Shown one piece after another: positions 1 to 8,596 of a DNA stretch of 35,785 nt. The position numbers and the translations under genes are program-made. The notes beneath the pieces are model-generated. The model ran no database searches, was not told the origin of the DNA, and saw nothing but the letters and a program-made list of their open reading frames with translations. Within the stretch, counting starts at the first letter, position 1; each line of letters starts with the position of its first letter. The stretch comes from Flavobacteriales bacterium (lineage in GTDB: Bacteria; Bacteroidota; Bacteroidia; Flavobacteriales_D; Sanyastnellaceae), in the NCBI GenBank assembly GCA_015665315.1, contig JADFAK010000073.1:1-35785 (forward strand). Direction: 5' to 3'.

Positions 1-405
1 GTCCCTTCGGCATCAAGTGACTTTGATTCACAGTCATTTGCCGATAGGTGTCTGGCAGCGATGAATGACGATTTCAACACGCCGATGACCTTATCGGTGC
101 TTTTTGAGGGGGTAAAAACCATAAACTTAGTGCGGGACGGAAGCATGAAGATTGACGCAACCAATTTGGCATTGCTCCAAGATACAATAACCACCTTTTT
201 CTATTCGATTCTTGGGTTTACAGATGAAGGAGAAGGAGATACCGGATTGACCTCAGGACTTATGGAGATGTTAATTGGCATGCGAAATAGTGCCAAGGTC
301 AACCGAAATTTTGAGCTTGCGGATCAAATTAGAGACGAATTGGCAAAACTCAACGTTCAATTGAAAGATTCTAAAGAAGGCTCAACTTGGTCGCATGAAG
401 GTTAA
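1..405 (+). CDS. cysS: Cysteinyl-tRNA synthetase, C-terminal part (5' truncated by window)
   Basis: The frame is open from base 1, so the gene begins outside the window. The visible 134 residues hold the family signature AAMNDDFNTP, which opens the anticodon-binding DALR-like helical bundle, and the later helix with IRDELAKLNVQLKDSKEGSTW. This ending (LAxLNVxLKDSKEGxxW) is characteristic of CysRS. The enzyme charges tRNA-Cys in the cytoplasm; the catalytic domain is not visible here. The stop (TAA, 403-405) overlaps the start of the next gene by 11 bases, which suggests the lipoprotein gene behind it is co-transcribed. Identification is firm. Confidence 0.93.
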   Translation, partial: VPSASSDFDSQSFADRCLAAMNDDFNTPMTLSVLFEGVKTINLVRDGSMKIDATNLALLQDTITTFFYSILGFTDEGEGDTGLTSGLMEMLIGMRNSAKVNRNFELADQIRDELAKLNVQLKDSKEGSTWSHEG

Positions 406-1396
406 CAAAATCGCTTTATTTCTGCTAGTAACTATCTCTTTCGCTGCTTGTCAGCCTGAAAGTGACGTAACATCAACACCCAAACACCCGAAGAAAGAAG
501 TGGTCATACCCACTTTTAATGCAGATTCGGCTTATCAGTTCATTCAGGACCAAGTGGACTTCGGTCCGCGTGTGCCAAATACCGATGCGCAATTAGCTTG
601 TTCCAAGTACCTTCAGCGCAAATTACAATCCTATGGAGCAGAAGTGATTATGCAAGAAGCGCAGGTCTTTGCCTACGACAATACTCCTTTGCGCATGATC
701 AATGTAATCGGCCAGTTTCAACCTGAAAACAAGCGCCGAATCATGTTGTACGCTCACTGGGACACACGTCCATGGGCTGATAAAGACTCGGTGGCAAGTA
801 TGGTGAATACGCCTATTGATGGTGCCAATGATGGTGGAAGTGGCGTGGGTGTATTATTGGAAATCGCGAGACACCTCTCAGAGACCCAGCCAGATCATGG
901 AATCGATATTATCTTCTTTGACACCGAAGATTATGGAACTCCTGAATTTGCCGAGCAAGATGGTAATTATCTCTCGTGGTGTCTCGGATCACAATACTGG
1001 TCGGAAAACAAGCACAAATCCAACTACAGAGCCAAATTCGGTATCCTCTTAGACATGGTAGGCAGCAACACAGCCACCTTTCCGAAGGAAGGAACCTCGA
1101 TGTACTTTGCTCCTCATATCGTGGACAAAGTATGGCGATCGGCAAAGAAGACTGGAAATGGAAAATATTTCACAGATGAAGTCACTGGTCATACCATTGA
1201 CGATCATCGGTTTGTCAACGAAATTGGTGGTATTCCATCGATGTGTATAGTTGAATATCACACCAATAATATTATCATGGGCTTGTCCAATTATGGTGCA
1301 TTTCACCACACCCATAAAGACAATATGGATGTGATCGACAAGGAAACCTTGCAGGCTGTTGGTGAGACGGTGATGCACACGATCTATACGGAATAA
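395..1396 (+). CDS. M28-family lipoprotein, glutaminyl-peptide cyclotransferase type
   Basis: Predicted lipoprotein of 333 residues: a short hydrophobic signal ends in a lipobox FAAC (Cys19), so it should be anchored in the cell envelope. The M28 fold is marked by YAHWDTRPWADKD, then DGANDGGSGVGVLLE (metal-ligand Asp), FFDTEDYG (catalytic Glu followed by an acidic metal ligand) and HHTHKDNMDVID near the end (His ligand). The single-metal layout and WDTRPWAD segment match bacterial glutaminyl cyclases, which turn N-terminal Gln of exported proteins into pyroglutamate. A plain aminopeptidase of the same fold is the alternative. The start codon lies inside the end of cysS, so translational coupling is likely. 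Confidence 0.82.
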   Translation: MKVNKIALFLLVTISFAACQPESDVTSTPKHPKKEVVIPTFNADSAYQFIQDQVDFGPRVPNTDAQLACSKYLQRKLQSYGAEVIMQEAQVFAYDNTPLRMINVIGQFQPENKRRIMLYAHWDTRPWADKDSVASMVNTPIDGANDGGSGVGVLLEIARHLSETQPDHGIDIIFFDTEDYGTPEFAEQDGNYLSWCLGSQYWSENKHKSNYRAKFGILLDMVGSNTATFPKEGTSMYFAPHIVDKVWRSAKKTGNGKYFTDEVTGHTIDDHRFVNEIGGIPSMCIVEYHTNNIIMGLSNYGAFHHTHKDNMDVIDKETLQAVGETVMHTIYTE

Positions 1397-1529
1397 GCTC
1401 CGAAAGCTACTCTATCCATCAATTTTCATGTTTCAACTATCTTTTTGATAGGTTCAGGATTGCCTTCAGTTTTCAACGGTGGCGTGTCTAAACTATTCAA
1501 CAGCAGTCTATTCTCAAGCCACTTCTTCG

Positions 1530-1552
1530 AGTACATTCGTTAAAAATGTACT
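1530..1552 (+). promoter_or_regulatory. Perfect 8-bp inverted repeat just upstream of M42 peptidase start
   Basis: AGTACATT (1530-1537) and AATGTACT (1545-1552) form a perfect stem around a 7-base AT-rich loop. It ends 9 bases before the start codon at 1562. No T-run follows, so a terminator is unlikely. It could be an operator or an mRNA hairpin that covers the ribosome site. The rest of the 165-base gap contains only a short CTATC-TTTTT-GATAG hairpin (1437-1451). Confidence 0.5.
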
Positions 1553-1561
1553 TCTAGAGTT

Positions 1562-2608
1562 ATGGGTTTGAATATCAAATTACTAAGTGAGATATGTGAG
1601 GTAGCCGGTGCGCCAGGATTTGAAACGCGCATTCGCAAAGTTGTGTTGCGAGAAATCGAGCCTTTGGTCGACGAGATCACGACCGATGCCATGGGAAATG
1701 TAACAGCCATTATCAAAGGCAAGAGCGACAAAAAAGTGATGATTGGCGCGCACATGGACGAGATTGGTTTCATTGTAACCCACATCGACGACAATGGATT
1801 TCTGAAATTTCACACCTTGGGTGGATTTGACCCAAAAACCCTCACCGCCCAGCGTGTGATTGTCCATGGAAAGAAAGACTTGATAGGAGTCATGGGCTCG
1901 AAACCCATCCACATCATGAGTCCGGAAGATCGCAATAAGCCACCCAAAATTGGTGACTATTTCATTGATCTTGGCATGAGTAAGGAAGAAGTTGAAAAGC
2001 ACATCGAGATAGGGAACCCAGTAACCCGTGAGCGCGGATTGATAGAAATGGGCGACTGTGTAAACTGCAAATCCATCGACAACCGAGTGAGTGTTTTCAT
2101 TCTGATCGAAGCGCTGCGACGCATTAAAAACCCGCCTTTCACCATTTACGGAGTCTTCACAGTACAAGAAGAAGTTGGCATTCGAGGTGCAAATGTCAGT
2201 TCGCTCGATATTCAACCTGATTTTGGCATTGGCCTGGATACTACGATTGCATTCGATACCCCCGGCGCAGCGGCTCATGAGCGGGTAACGAGCCTTGGAA
2301 AAGGAGCGGGCATTAAGATCATGGATTCGGCTACGATTTGTGACACACGTATGGTTCAGTTTATGAAAAATACAGCTCACGCAAATGACATTCCTTGGCA
2401 GCCTGAAATTCTCACGGCGGGAGGAACAGATACTGCTGGAATTCAACGTATGACTCCCGGTGGAAGTATTGCTGGGGCGATTTCAATTCCCACTCGCCAC
2501 ATCCATTCCGTTATCGAGATGGCGCATAAAAACGACATAAGTAATTGCATCGATCTTTTGACTGCTTGTCTGGAAACGATCGATCAATATGACTGGAAAT
2601 TGGAATGA
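1562..2608 (+). CDS. M42-family metallo-aminopeptidase (FrvX/PepA-like)
   Basis: 348 residues, the usual M42 length, with no signal peptide, so cytoplasmic. The di-metal centre motifs are present in order: IGAHMDEIGF (first His and Asp), KSIDNRVSVFIL (bridging Asp), QEEVGIRGA (catalytic Glu and metal Glu), GLDTT, and IPTRHIHSVIEM near the C terminus (last His). Family members are large tetrahedral aminopeptidases that trim peptides released by the proteasome-like proteases or taken up from outside. It follows the M28 lipoprotein on the same strand across a 165-base gap with its own hairpin, so it probably has its own control. Family is sure; exact substrate is unknown. Confidence 0.92.
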   Translation: MGLNIKLLSEICEVAGAPGFETRIRKVVLREIEPLVDEITTDAMGNVTAIIKGKSDKKVMIGAHMDEIGFIVTHIDDNGFLKFHTLGGFDPKTLTAQRVIVHGKKDLIGVMGSKPIHIMSPEDRNKPPKIGDYFIDLGMSKEEVEKHIEIGNPVTRERGLIEMGDCVNCKSIDNRVSVFILIEALRRIKNPPFTIYGVFTVQEEVGIRGANVSSLDIQPDFGIGLDTTIAFDTPGAAAHERVTSLGKGAGIKIMDSATICDTRMVQFMKNTAHANDIPWQPEILTAGGTDTAGIQRMTPGGSIAGAISIPTRHIHSVIEMAHKNDISNCIDLLTACLETIDQYDWKLE

Positions 2609-2677
2609 TCAGACACTGTCCGATAGCCGGACTGACAAGAAATGACTAAACTGTACACATAAGCTCACTTTACATTT

Positions 2678-4714
2678 TTGAACCTACGCTTTATCCATAT
2701 CGCACTAGTGCTTTTTTTGTACCTGCCTTTGCATGCGAGCTCAACCTCGGGCGCATTTAGACAGGAAGCGAATGAGTTGCTTAGTTTGCGAAAGCCCGAT
2801 TTGGTCATCGCCAAGGTGGACTCAGTGCTTGCGACGGGGATATCTGATGAAGAGCGTGCGGTTGCTCTTTTGTTGAAAGGAAGGGCCCTTCAGCAACTCA
2901 AGCAAGATGTCAAGGCTATTTCAATTTATCATTCTATCACGGCTTTGGGTTTGTCATCCAAAGAAGAAGTTTTAGGCGATGTCTATTTCCAGTTGGCAGA
3001 GATATATTACGATCAAGGAAGCTTCAAACAAGCGCAAAAGCACTATTTGGAGGCGCTCAAGATTTTTCGTTTGTATGACAATGAGACACGAATGGGAGCT
3101 GTTGATCTCAAGATTGGGATGATCTATCTATCCCTCTTCGACTATGAGCATGCCCTGCAATCATTGCACAGTGCGCGGGAAATCTACGAGATTACGGGGC
3201 ATGAGACAGAGCTTGCCGAAATCTATTTAATGATCGGACAAATTTACTTTGAACAAGCCGATTTCTTGTCGGCCGAGAATCATTTGCTGAAAGCTCAATC
3301 ATTGTATAAAAACCTAGGCTTTTCAACCTCGCAAAATGAGGTTATGGACGAGCTTATTCAGGTGTATCAAACGCTTCACCGATACTCGGATGTTATCGTT
3401 CTCTTGGATGACGCCATAGATCGATGTGAGATGAACGCCGACTACAAATCGGCCATTAAATACCTGCAGCAGCAAGCTTGGTTCTATTCTAAACTCAACA
3501 ACCCAAAATCGGCTATTCAACAACTTGAAATCGCGGTTGAACTGGCAGAGACTCACCGACAAAAGGATCTTCCAGAGATTCAATTGAGAATCGGAAAATT
3601 GTATGCCGATAACGGTCAGAGCACAGAGGCCTTGTTTGCATATACAGACGCACGTGACTGGGCGAGAAAATTTAAAGCATTTGCGCAGCAGAGAAATGCC
3701 GAAATAGCCCTTGCCAACTTTTTCACTGTCCAAGACGACTGGAAAACAGCCTACGCTCATTTACAGAAAGCGGATAGTTTAAATATCGTTATTGCCTCCG
3801 ATCGTTATAATCACTTGCAAGTTCAGTTGAGCAAGCAGCGCATGGATGAAATGCAAATAATTGAAGAGCATTTCGATGAAGTAGCTGATCTAAAAACAGA
3901 GCAAAGTGAATTGGTGCGTAAACTGATGATTGGCGGCCTGATAGGTTTGGCCTTGCTCGTTTTCTTTCTCTATCGGGAGTTTATTCAAAAAAGAAAATTG
4001 AGCAAGATTCTTGAGTGGAAAGTGTATCGAAGGACAAGAGAACTGCGCAAATCGAACAAAGAGCTCAATACTTATATCTACAAGTCTTCCCATGACTTGA
4101 GGACACCGCTGACTAGTATTAAAAGTCTGTTGAGGTTGTTGCAAACGGAAGAACACACGCCTTCGACACGGAAATACTTGGGGCTAATCGATAACTGCAC
4201 CGAGCAAATGGACGATATACTGATAAGTCTGTCTCGCGCTGTCGACTACAAAAAAGTTGAACCGACAGTTGAGCAGATAGATTTCAATAAAATAAAATAC
4301 GACCTCGAGCAAAAAATTTCATCGGAGCGCAGGGATATTCAGGTGGAGTGGAATATTAGTGAAAAGGCTCCCTTTTTTAGTGATTACAAATTGCTGAATG
4401 TCATTTTACGTAAGACCATCGCCAATGCTCTGACCTACCGCCAAGGCACCCAATCAGATTTCTGTAAAGTTACAATTACAACTGACCGTCAAGGGGCAAT
4501 TTTGTCGATAGAGGACAACGGTCAAGGAATCAATGAAAAGATTCGCGAGAGTGTTTTTGACATGTTCGTTAAGGGAACTCACAAATCCAAAGGAGCTGGA
4601 TTGGGTCTATACTTGGTGAAAATCGCCTTGGACAAGATCAGGGGAAAAGTGGTGCTGGAAAGCTCGGTTGGCAAAGGATCCAAACTTACTTTCCAGCTCC
4701 CGAATATGAATTAG
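2678..4714 (+). CDS. TPR-containing sensor histidine kinase
   Basis: 678 residues. The start is a TTG; it is chosen because it directly precedes a signal-peptide-like stretch (FIHIALVLFLYLPLHA) and no in-frame ATG lies upstream. Residues about 30-400 form tetratricopeptide repeats, probably periplasmic. A single membrane helix (about LMIGGLIGLALLVFFLY) precedes the kinase core: H-box SSHDLRTPLTS, N-box with IANALTYR, G1 EDNGQGI and G2 GAGLGLYLVKIAL. The architecture is common in Bacteroidota for orphan kinases, and no response regulator is adjacent. Its stop overlaps the stop of convergent pheS by 4 bases. Confidence 0.9.
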   Translation: MNLRFIHIALVLFLYLPLHASSTSGAFRQEANELLSLRKPDLVIAKVDSVLATGISDEERAVALLLKGRALQQLKQDVKAISIYHSITALGLSSKEEVLGDVYFQLAEIYYDQGSFKQAQKHYLEALKIFRLYDNETRMGAVDLKIGMIYLSLFDYEHALQSLHSAREIYEITGHETELAEIYLMIGQIYFEQADFLSAENHLLKAQSLYKNLGFSTSQNEVMDELIQVYQTLHRYSDVIVLLDDAIDRCEMNADYKSAIKYLQQQAWFYSKLNNPKSAIQQLEIAVELAETHRQKDLPEIQLRIGKLYADNGQSTEALFAYTDARDWARKFKAFAQQRNAEIALANFFTVQDDWKTAYAHLQKADSLNIVIASDRYNHLQVQLSKQRMDEMQIIEEHFDEVADLKTEQSELVRKLMIGGLIGLALLVFFLYREFIQKRKLSKILEWKVYRRTRELRKSNKELNTYIYKSSHDLRTPLTSIKSLLRLLQTEEHTPSTRKYLGLIDNCTEQMDDILISLSRAVDYKKVEPTVEQIDFNKIKYDLEQKISSERRDIQVEWNISEKAPFFSDYKLLNVILRKTIANALTYRQGTQSDFCKVTITTDRQGAILSIEDNGQGINEKIRESVFDMFVKGTHKSKGAGLGLYLVKIALDKIRGKVVLESSVGKGSKLTFQLPNMN

Positions 4715-5724
4715 ATCGATTTAAACTGCTGAAGAAAGCGCACGTCGTTTTCAAACAACAGACGAATATCATCGATTTGATATCGCAACATCGCAATTCG
4801 CTCGATTCCCATACCAAAGGCAAATCCAGAATACTTCTTCGAGTCGATATTGCTGGCCTCCAATACATTTGGATCGACCATTCCACAACCGAGAATCTCC
4901 AGCCAACCTGTACCTTTTGTGATGCGGTAATCGGTTTCTGAGTTGAGTCCCCAGTACACATCCATTTCGGCACTAGGTTCGGTAAACGGAAAATAAGACG
5001 GTCGTAAACGGATCTTTGACTTTCCGAAAAACTCCTTGGCGAAGTACATGAGCGTCTGCTTGAGATCGGCAAAAGACACATCCTCATCGATATACAAGCC
5101 TTCTATTTGATGGAAAATGCAGTGGCTACGTGCCGAAATCGCTTCATTTCTGAACACACGACCAGGCATCACAATACGCATGGGAGGCTCTGAATCGGTC
5201 ATCGTGCGCACTTGCACTGATGACGTGTGAGTTCTTAGCAAGATATCCGGATCTTTTTCGATAAAGAAAGTGTCCTGCATATCTCTAGCGGGATGCTCAG
5301 GTGGGAAATTCAATCCTGAAAACACATGCCAATCATCCTCGATCTCTGGACCTTCGGCCACCTTAAATCCAATTTGAGAAAAGATATCTAGGATCTCACG
5401 TCTCACAACTGATACCGGATGCTTCGACCCGAGCTCAAAACCTGAAGGACGTGTGTAATCCTCTAGATTAAGACTTTCTTGACCCTGTCCATCAAACGCT
5501 TCTTTCTGCTTTACAATCGTGGCCTCCAAATGTGAACGCAACTCGTTCACCGCTTGACCTACGTCTCTTTTTAGCTCCTTAGGAACTGTTTTGAAGTCTT
5601 CGAACAAGTCCTTGAGCACACCTTTTCTACCTAGCCAGTGAATTCGAAAATTCTCCAACTGTTCAAGAGATTCGGCTTTGAAAGAAGCTGTTTCCTCGAT
5701 GTATCCTTTTATTTTATCCAGCAT
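4711..5724 (-). CDS. pheS: Phenylalanyl-tRNA synthetase alpha subunit
   Basis: 337 residues, full length. An N-terminal coiled-coil region that binds tRNA-Phe precedes the class II core. Core signatures: LRTHTSSVQVR, motif 2 GRVFRNEAISARSHCIFHQ followed by IEGLYID, and motif 3 GFAFGMGIERIAMLRY with the ending VRFLQQF. It forms the catalytic half of the alpha2-beta2 enzyme with PheT, whose gene lies about 13.6 kb away on the other strand. The two genes are thus split here, whereas many bacteria keep pheST together. The ATG is one base after the stop of the upstream cyclophilin gene, so they form one operon. Confidence 0.97.
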   Translation of the reverse strand: MLDKIKGYIEETASFKAESLEQLENFRIHWLGRKGVLKDLFEDFKTVPKELKRDVGQAVNELRSHLEATIVKQKEAFDGQGQESLNLEDYTRPSGFELGSKHPVSVVRREILDIFSQIGFKVAEGPEIEDDWHVFSGLNFPPEHPARDMQDTFFIEKDPDILLRTHTSSVQVRTMTDSEPPMRIVMPGRVFRNEAISARSHCIFHQIEGLYIDEDVSFADLKQTLMYFAKEFFGKSKIRLRPSYFPFTEPSAEMDVYWGLNSETDYRITKGTGWLEILGCGMVDPNVLEASNIDSKKYSGFAFGMGIERIAMLRYQIDDIRLLFENDVRFLQQFKSI

Positions 5725-5725
5725 A

Positions 5726-6523
5726 TTAGTCGATAACCGTGACGGTCATTTTAATGTCTTCTAGTGGACGATTCGCACCGTCCACTTTATTGGCAGCAAT
5801 TTTATCAATTACTTCCATTCCTTCTATGACTTGACCAAAAACCGTGTACTCGCCATCCAACGGAGCATATCCACCTATGGTGGTATAAATCTTCTTTTGA
5901 ACATCGGTGTACTTGAATTGGTTGGTGCTATCACGACGTGCATTTTTCTGCATTTCCATGTTGGCTAGCTGAGCTTCCGGCCACGTCTTACCTTGAACAA
6001 TGTAAAACTGACTTCCAGAAGATCGCTTTTCGGGATTCACCTGATCTGGCTGACGAGCTGCTGCCAGCGCACCTTTTTGGTGGAAATATTGGTCGAGCAT
6101 TTCAGCTTCAATCGTATAGCCTGGTCCGCCTGATCCAAGTCTCTGTCCTGGTTGAGCTCCTTTCGATTGAGGGTCTCCACCTTGGATCATGAAGTTACTC
6201 ATGACGCGGTGAAAAAGCAGGTCATTGAAGAAGCCTTCATTGGCCAACTTGACGAAATTATCTCGATGTTGAGGTGTTTCATCGTACAAAATGGCGACCA
6301 TATCACCGAATTCTGTACTAATTTTCACCTTATGATTTTTCTTTTCGATCGCAATGGCTGCAGGTTTTTCTTCTGAAACAGCAGCAGCCGTTTCTTCTAC
6401 AATCTGCTCTGCCGTAGCTTTTGCGTCGTCTTCTACAGTATTTTTATCCCCACTACATCCAGAAGCGCTTCCAAGAATGGCAAAGGAAATAACTCCTAAT
6501 ACAGGCAATAACAATTTTCTCAT
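5726..6523 (-). CDS. Cyclophilin-type peptidyl-prolyl isomerase lipoprotein
   Basis: 265 residues from ATG 6523. That start is preferred over an in-frame one 15 codons upstream because it begins a lipoprotein signal, MRKLLLPVLGV...SASGC, with the lipid Cys at residue 23. The cyclophilin domain (about residues 60-265) shows VKISTEFGDMVAILYDETP, FHRVMSNFMIQGGDP (active-site Arg and Phe), GALAAARQ and SGSQFYIVQG, and ends with VFGQVIEGMEVIDKIA. A substrate-loop insertion of about 40 residues follows FYIVQG, as in other Bacteroidota homologues. It should fold exported or outer-membrane proteins in the periplasm. It is the first gene of an operon with pheS. Confidence 0.93.
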   Translation of the reverse strand: MRKLLLPVLGVISFAILGSASGCSGDKNTVEDDAKATAEQIVEETAAAVSEEKPAAIAIEKKNHKVKISTEFGDMVAILYDETPQHRDNFVKLANEGFFNDLLFHRVMSNFMIQGGDPQSKGAQPGQRLGSGGPGYTIEAEMLDQYFHQKGALAAARQPDQVNPEKRSSGSQFYIVQGKTWPEAQLANMEMQKNARRDSTNQFKYTDVQKKIYTTIGGYAPLDGEYTVFGQVIEGMEVIDKIAANKVDGANRPLEDIKMTVTVID

Positions 6524-6603
6524 CGGTCTATTTTTTATTATTTTGTTTCTTTGTAGTTCTAAGCTCAAATAGTAGCTGCGAAATTAACAAAACACCATCA
6601 GGT

Positions 6604-6984
6604 ATGAAAAGGAACGTTTTAGTTGTGTTTATTTCTGCGATAGTCTTGGTTACGGGAAGCTTTGTTTCATGTAAGAAGGATGTTGAGACGATAGCGACTG
6701 TCATTGTAAAGAATGAAAGTGGTGATGTGATACCTGGAGCAACTGTACGATTGTTTGGAAGTGGATCAGCTCAGGAGGATAATCCTGGAGAAATTCGTTT
6801 CGACACCACAGGAATAACAAATGGTACTGGCAAGGTTTCTTTCAACTTCTCGGAATTCTACAAACAAGGTCAAGCTGGTTTCGTAGTTCTGGACATTATT
6901 GCCGAAAAAGGTCTTTTAGCCGGTGAGGGAATCATCAAGGTAGAAGAAGAATCGACTACTGAGGAGTCAATAGTAATCAACTAG
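6604..6984 (+). CDS. Small lipoprotein with carboxypeptidase-regulatory/prealbumin-like domain
   Basis: 126 residues. The signal peptide ends in a lipobox FVSC (Cys23) followed by KKD. The mature part, beginning TVIVKNESGDVIPGATVRLFG, resembles the Ig-like/CarboxypepD_reg strand pattern in which a small extracellular beta-sandwich follows a lipid anchor. A negatively charged tail (EEESTTEESIVIN) closes the protein. It is divergent from the cyclophilin operon with only 80 bases between the starts. Function is unknown; such proteins are usually surface or periplasmic adaptors. Confidence 0.75.
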   Translation: MKRNVLVVFISAIVLVTGSFVSCKKDVETIATVIVKNESGDVIPGATVRLFGSGSAQEDNPGEIRFDTTGITNGTGKVSFNFSEFYKQGQAGFVVLDIIAEKGLLAGEGIIKVEEESTTEESIVIN

Positions 6985-6999
6985 TCGACCGCTTTTGTC

Positions 7000-7344
7000 C
7001 TATTGAGGTATTGGGTTGGCCTCGAAATATTTAATCAAAGCTCTTTTTACCAATAGTTCTTGTTCGCCTGGATTCAGGTGGGGCAGCTTATTTGTGCGCT
7101 CAAAATGAGGCCAACCGTCTTCGTCCAATCCAAGAAAGCTGTAAAACCCTTCTGGTTCTAAGAGCGTGCATAGCGCAATATGCATCAATGCCACTTTTTC
7201 GTCCTTTTTAAACTTCCGGTTTCCATGTCCAAGTTCCTGGACACCCACAAGAAAAAGCACGGCCTGTAAATCGACCGGCTGACCAGCAAACCTCTCGACC
7301 TCGGTCAACATACTCTTCCATTTCTGCTCAAATTCAAAATCCAT
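7000..7344 (-). CDS. Small conserved Bacteroidota protein of unknown function
   Basis: 114 residues, cytoplasmic, with no signal or membrane helix. The pattern VDLQAVLFLVGVQELGHG, KVALMHIALCTLLEPEGFYSFLGLDEDGWPHFE and a C-terminal RALIKYFE recalls a small protein widely conserved in the phylum; I recognise the sequence style but know no function for it. It converges with the small lipoprotein gene, the two stops being about 15 bases apart. The 200 bases upstream hold no other gene, only weak inverted repeats. Confidence 0.72.
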   Translation of the reverse strand: MDFEFEQKWKSMLTEVERFAGQPVDLQAVLFLVGVQELGHGNRKFKKDEKVALMHIALCTLLEPEGFYSFLGLDEDGWPHFERTNKLPHLNPGEQELLVKRALIKYFEANPIPQ

Positions 7345-7544
7345 GGGACAAAGCTAGTAACAAGCAAGGGCTCATAGTGGTCGAATTGTCTTGATAGAAA
7401 ACCAGAGTTTTCAACAATAGACCTGTCAAATGTTAATAACTTCGACAAATGACAGCCAAGTCCTACAAGACAATAAGTACCTTTCCATTTATTACCTTAC
7501 AGTTGTAGACCAACTTTGCTGACGCATACTATTCAGGAAAGAGA

Positions 7545-8267
7545 ATGAAAGAAATTTTAACGCTGATCGTTTTAGCCATGAGCCTTTGCGCTCAATCGCA
7601 AATTGTGGAGATCCCAAAATATCTCGACGACCACATGAGCCCTGTGAGCGAGGAGATAGCGGCCTCATATTACTGTGTTCTGAATGAAAAAGACGCCGAA
7701 GGAGTACATCTATCGGTTTTCTTCCTTGATGGCAACTTACGCATGACGGGGACTTATTCTGATGAAACATTGGAAGTAGAACACGGTATGTTCACTTACT
7801 ATTATCACAGTGGATTGAAGGAATCAGAAGGACATTTCAAAAACAGCTTTAAAACTGGCATGTGGAAACGCTGGGATTGGGAAGGAAACATTCGTCCCGA
7901 TCGTTTTTACCCAGTTGAAACTCCTCATGATATTATTCGAAAAAACAGTGCCACTGCAGCAGCATTTCCGGGTGGATACGAAGGACTGGCACAATACATC
8001 CATGAGAATCTGGAATACCCTAAAGACGCGTTGCGACAAAAAATTGAAGGAGAAGTGAGTGTGGCATTTGTAATTGACGCGGGAGGTGTCGTTAGGAATG
8101 TCGAAATCCTCGAAAGTAGTCACACCTATTTAGAATCTGCTGCCCTAGATCTAGTTTTTAAAATGCCCGTGTGGACACCTGCGAGCAAGGCGGGACAATC
8201 GGTCGATTCCAAATTCATCCTCCCCTTGTCATTTTTACTGTCGGACTATGTCCCAGTAGCGCAATAA
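7545..8267 (+). CDS. Secreted protein with MORN-like repeats and TonB C-terminal domain
   Basis: 240 residues. A signal peptide (MKEILTLIVLAMSLCAQSQ) is followed by MORN-type strands, e.g. YYYHSGLKESEGHFKNSF and GMWKRWDWEGN (about residues 85-120). A TonB C-terminal fold follows: FPGGYEGLAQYIHENLEYP, GEVSVAFVIDAGGVV, and the closing PVWTPASKAGQSVDSKF then ILPLSF. There is no N-terminal anchor helix or proline-rich spacer, so it is probably not the energy transducer itself but a periplasmic or surface protein that uses the domain for binding. A -7-like box CAACTTTG at 7511-7518 lies 27 bases before the start. Confidence 0.85.
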   Translation: MKEILTLIVLAMSLCAQSQIVEIPKYLDDHMSPVSEEIAASYYCVLNEKDAEGVHLSVFFLDGNLRMTGTYSDETLEVEHGMFTYYYHSGLKESEGHFKNSFKTGMWKRWDWEGNIRPDRFYPVETPHDIIRKNSATAAAFPGGYEGLAQYIHENLEYPKDALRQKIEGEVSVAFVIDAGGVVRNVEILESSHTYLESAALDLVFKMPVWTPASKAGQSVDSKFILPLSFLLSDYVPVAQ

Positions 8268-8294
8268 TTCATTTTCATAATTCATTAATATCTC

Positions 8295-8302
8295 TAATTT
8301 TG
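8295..8302 (+). promoter_or_regulatory. -7 promoter box TAATTTTG for tRNA-Pro
   Basis: An exact match to the Bacteroidota -7 consensus TAnnTTTG, followed by C as is common. It lies 38 bases before the tRNA and would give a leader of about 30 bases. No convincing -33 TTTG is seen. Confidence 0.6.
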
Positions 8303-8340
8303 CGACCCCTCATTTTTCCATCAAGGAAGAAAGATCAAAT

Positions 8341-8415
8341 CGGGGCGTAGCTTAGTCCGGTTAAAGCGCACGTCTGGGGGGCGTGAGAGCGGTGGTTCGA
8401 ATCCACTCGCCCCGA
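8341..8415 (+). tRNA. tRNA-Pro (anticodon GGG)
   Basis: A 75-base cloverleaf can be folded by eye. The acceptor stem CGGGGCG pairs with CGCCCCG and begins with C1-G72, the identity pair of tRNA-Pro; the discriminator is A. The D stem is GCTT/AAGC. The anticodon stem CACGT/GCGTG closes the loop CTGGGGG, giving anticodon GGG, which reads CCC and CCU. The T stem is GGTGG/CCACT around TTCGAAT. CCA is not encoded. It stands alone between two protein genes. Confidence 0.97.
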
Positions 8416-8531
8416 CTTTTCAGTTTGCATAATGTGACCAATATGGCAGCCCATGACCGGTCTACATTACCTATTCTTCTGTGGTCTCGCTAGTTCTATC
8501 TTAGCGCAAACCATCGTCTTGATTTCCTTGT

Positions 8532-8539
8532 TAACTTTG
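8532..8539 (+). promoter_or_regulatory. -7 promoter box TAACTTTG upstream of DUF2490 gene
   Basis: An exact TAnnTTTG match 57 bases before the start at 8597, which would give a leader of about 50 bases. No clear -33 element at the expected distance. The remaining bases between the tRNA and this box show nothing else I can name. Confidence 0.5.
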
Positions 8540-8596
8540 AAGAATTGAATAACGAACTATAACAACATTTCTCCACCTCCAATAACGAGTGATTTT

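Noticed and set aside
1583-2446. 287-codon open frame antisense to the M42 peptidase gene
   Set aside because: It lies wholly inside a gene with all M42 motifs and has no family resemblance; its length comes from codon bias of the real gene.
2618-2632. GTCCG-N5-CGGAC hairpin after the M42 gene as terminator
   Set aside because: Stem is only 5 bp and no T-run follows.
7423-7455. Inverted repeat CTGTCA...TGACAG between the small conserved gene and the MORN/TonB gene
   Set aside because: Arms of 6 bases with a 21-base spacer are easily found by chance and do not fit the TGAY-N4-RTCA pattern.
7501-7515. AGTTG-N5-CAACT next to the -7-like box of the MORN/TonB gene
   Set aside because: Only 5-bp arms; no second copy in the window.
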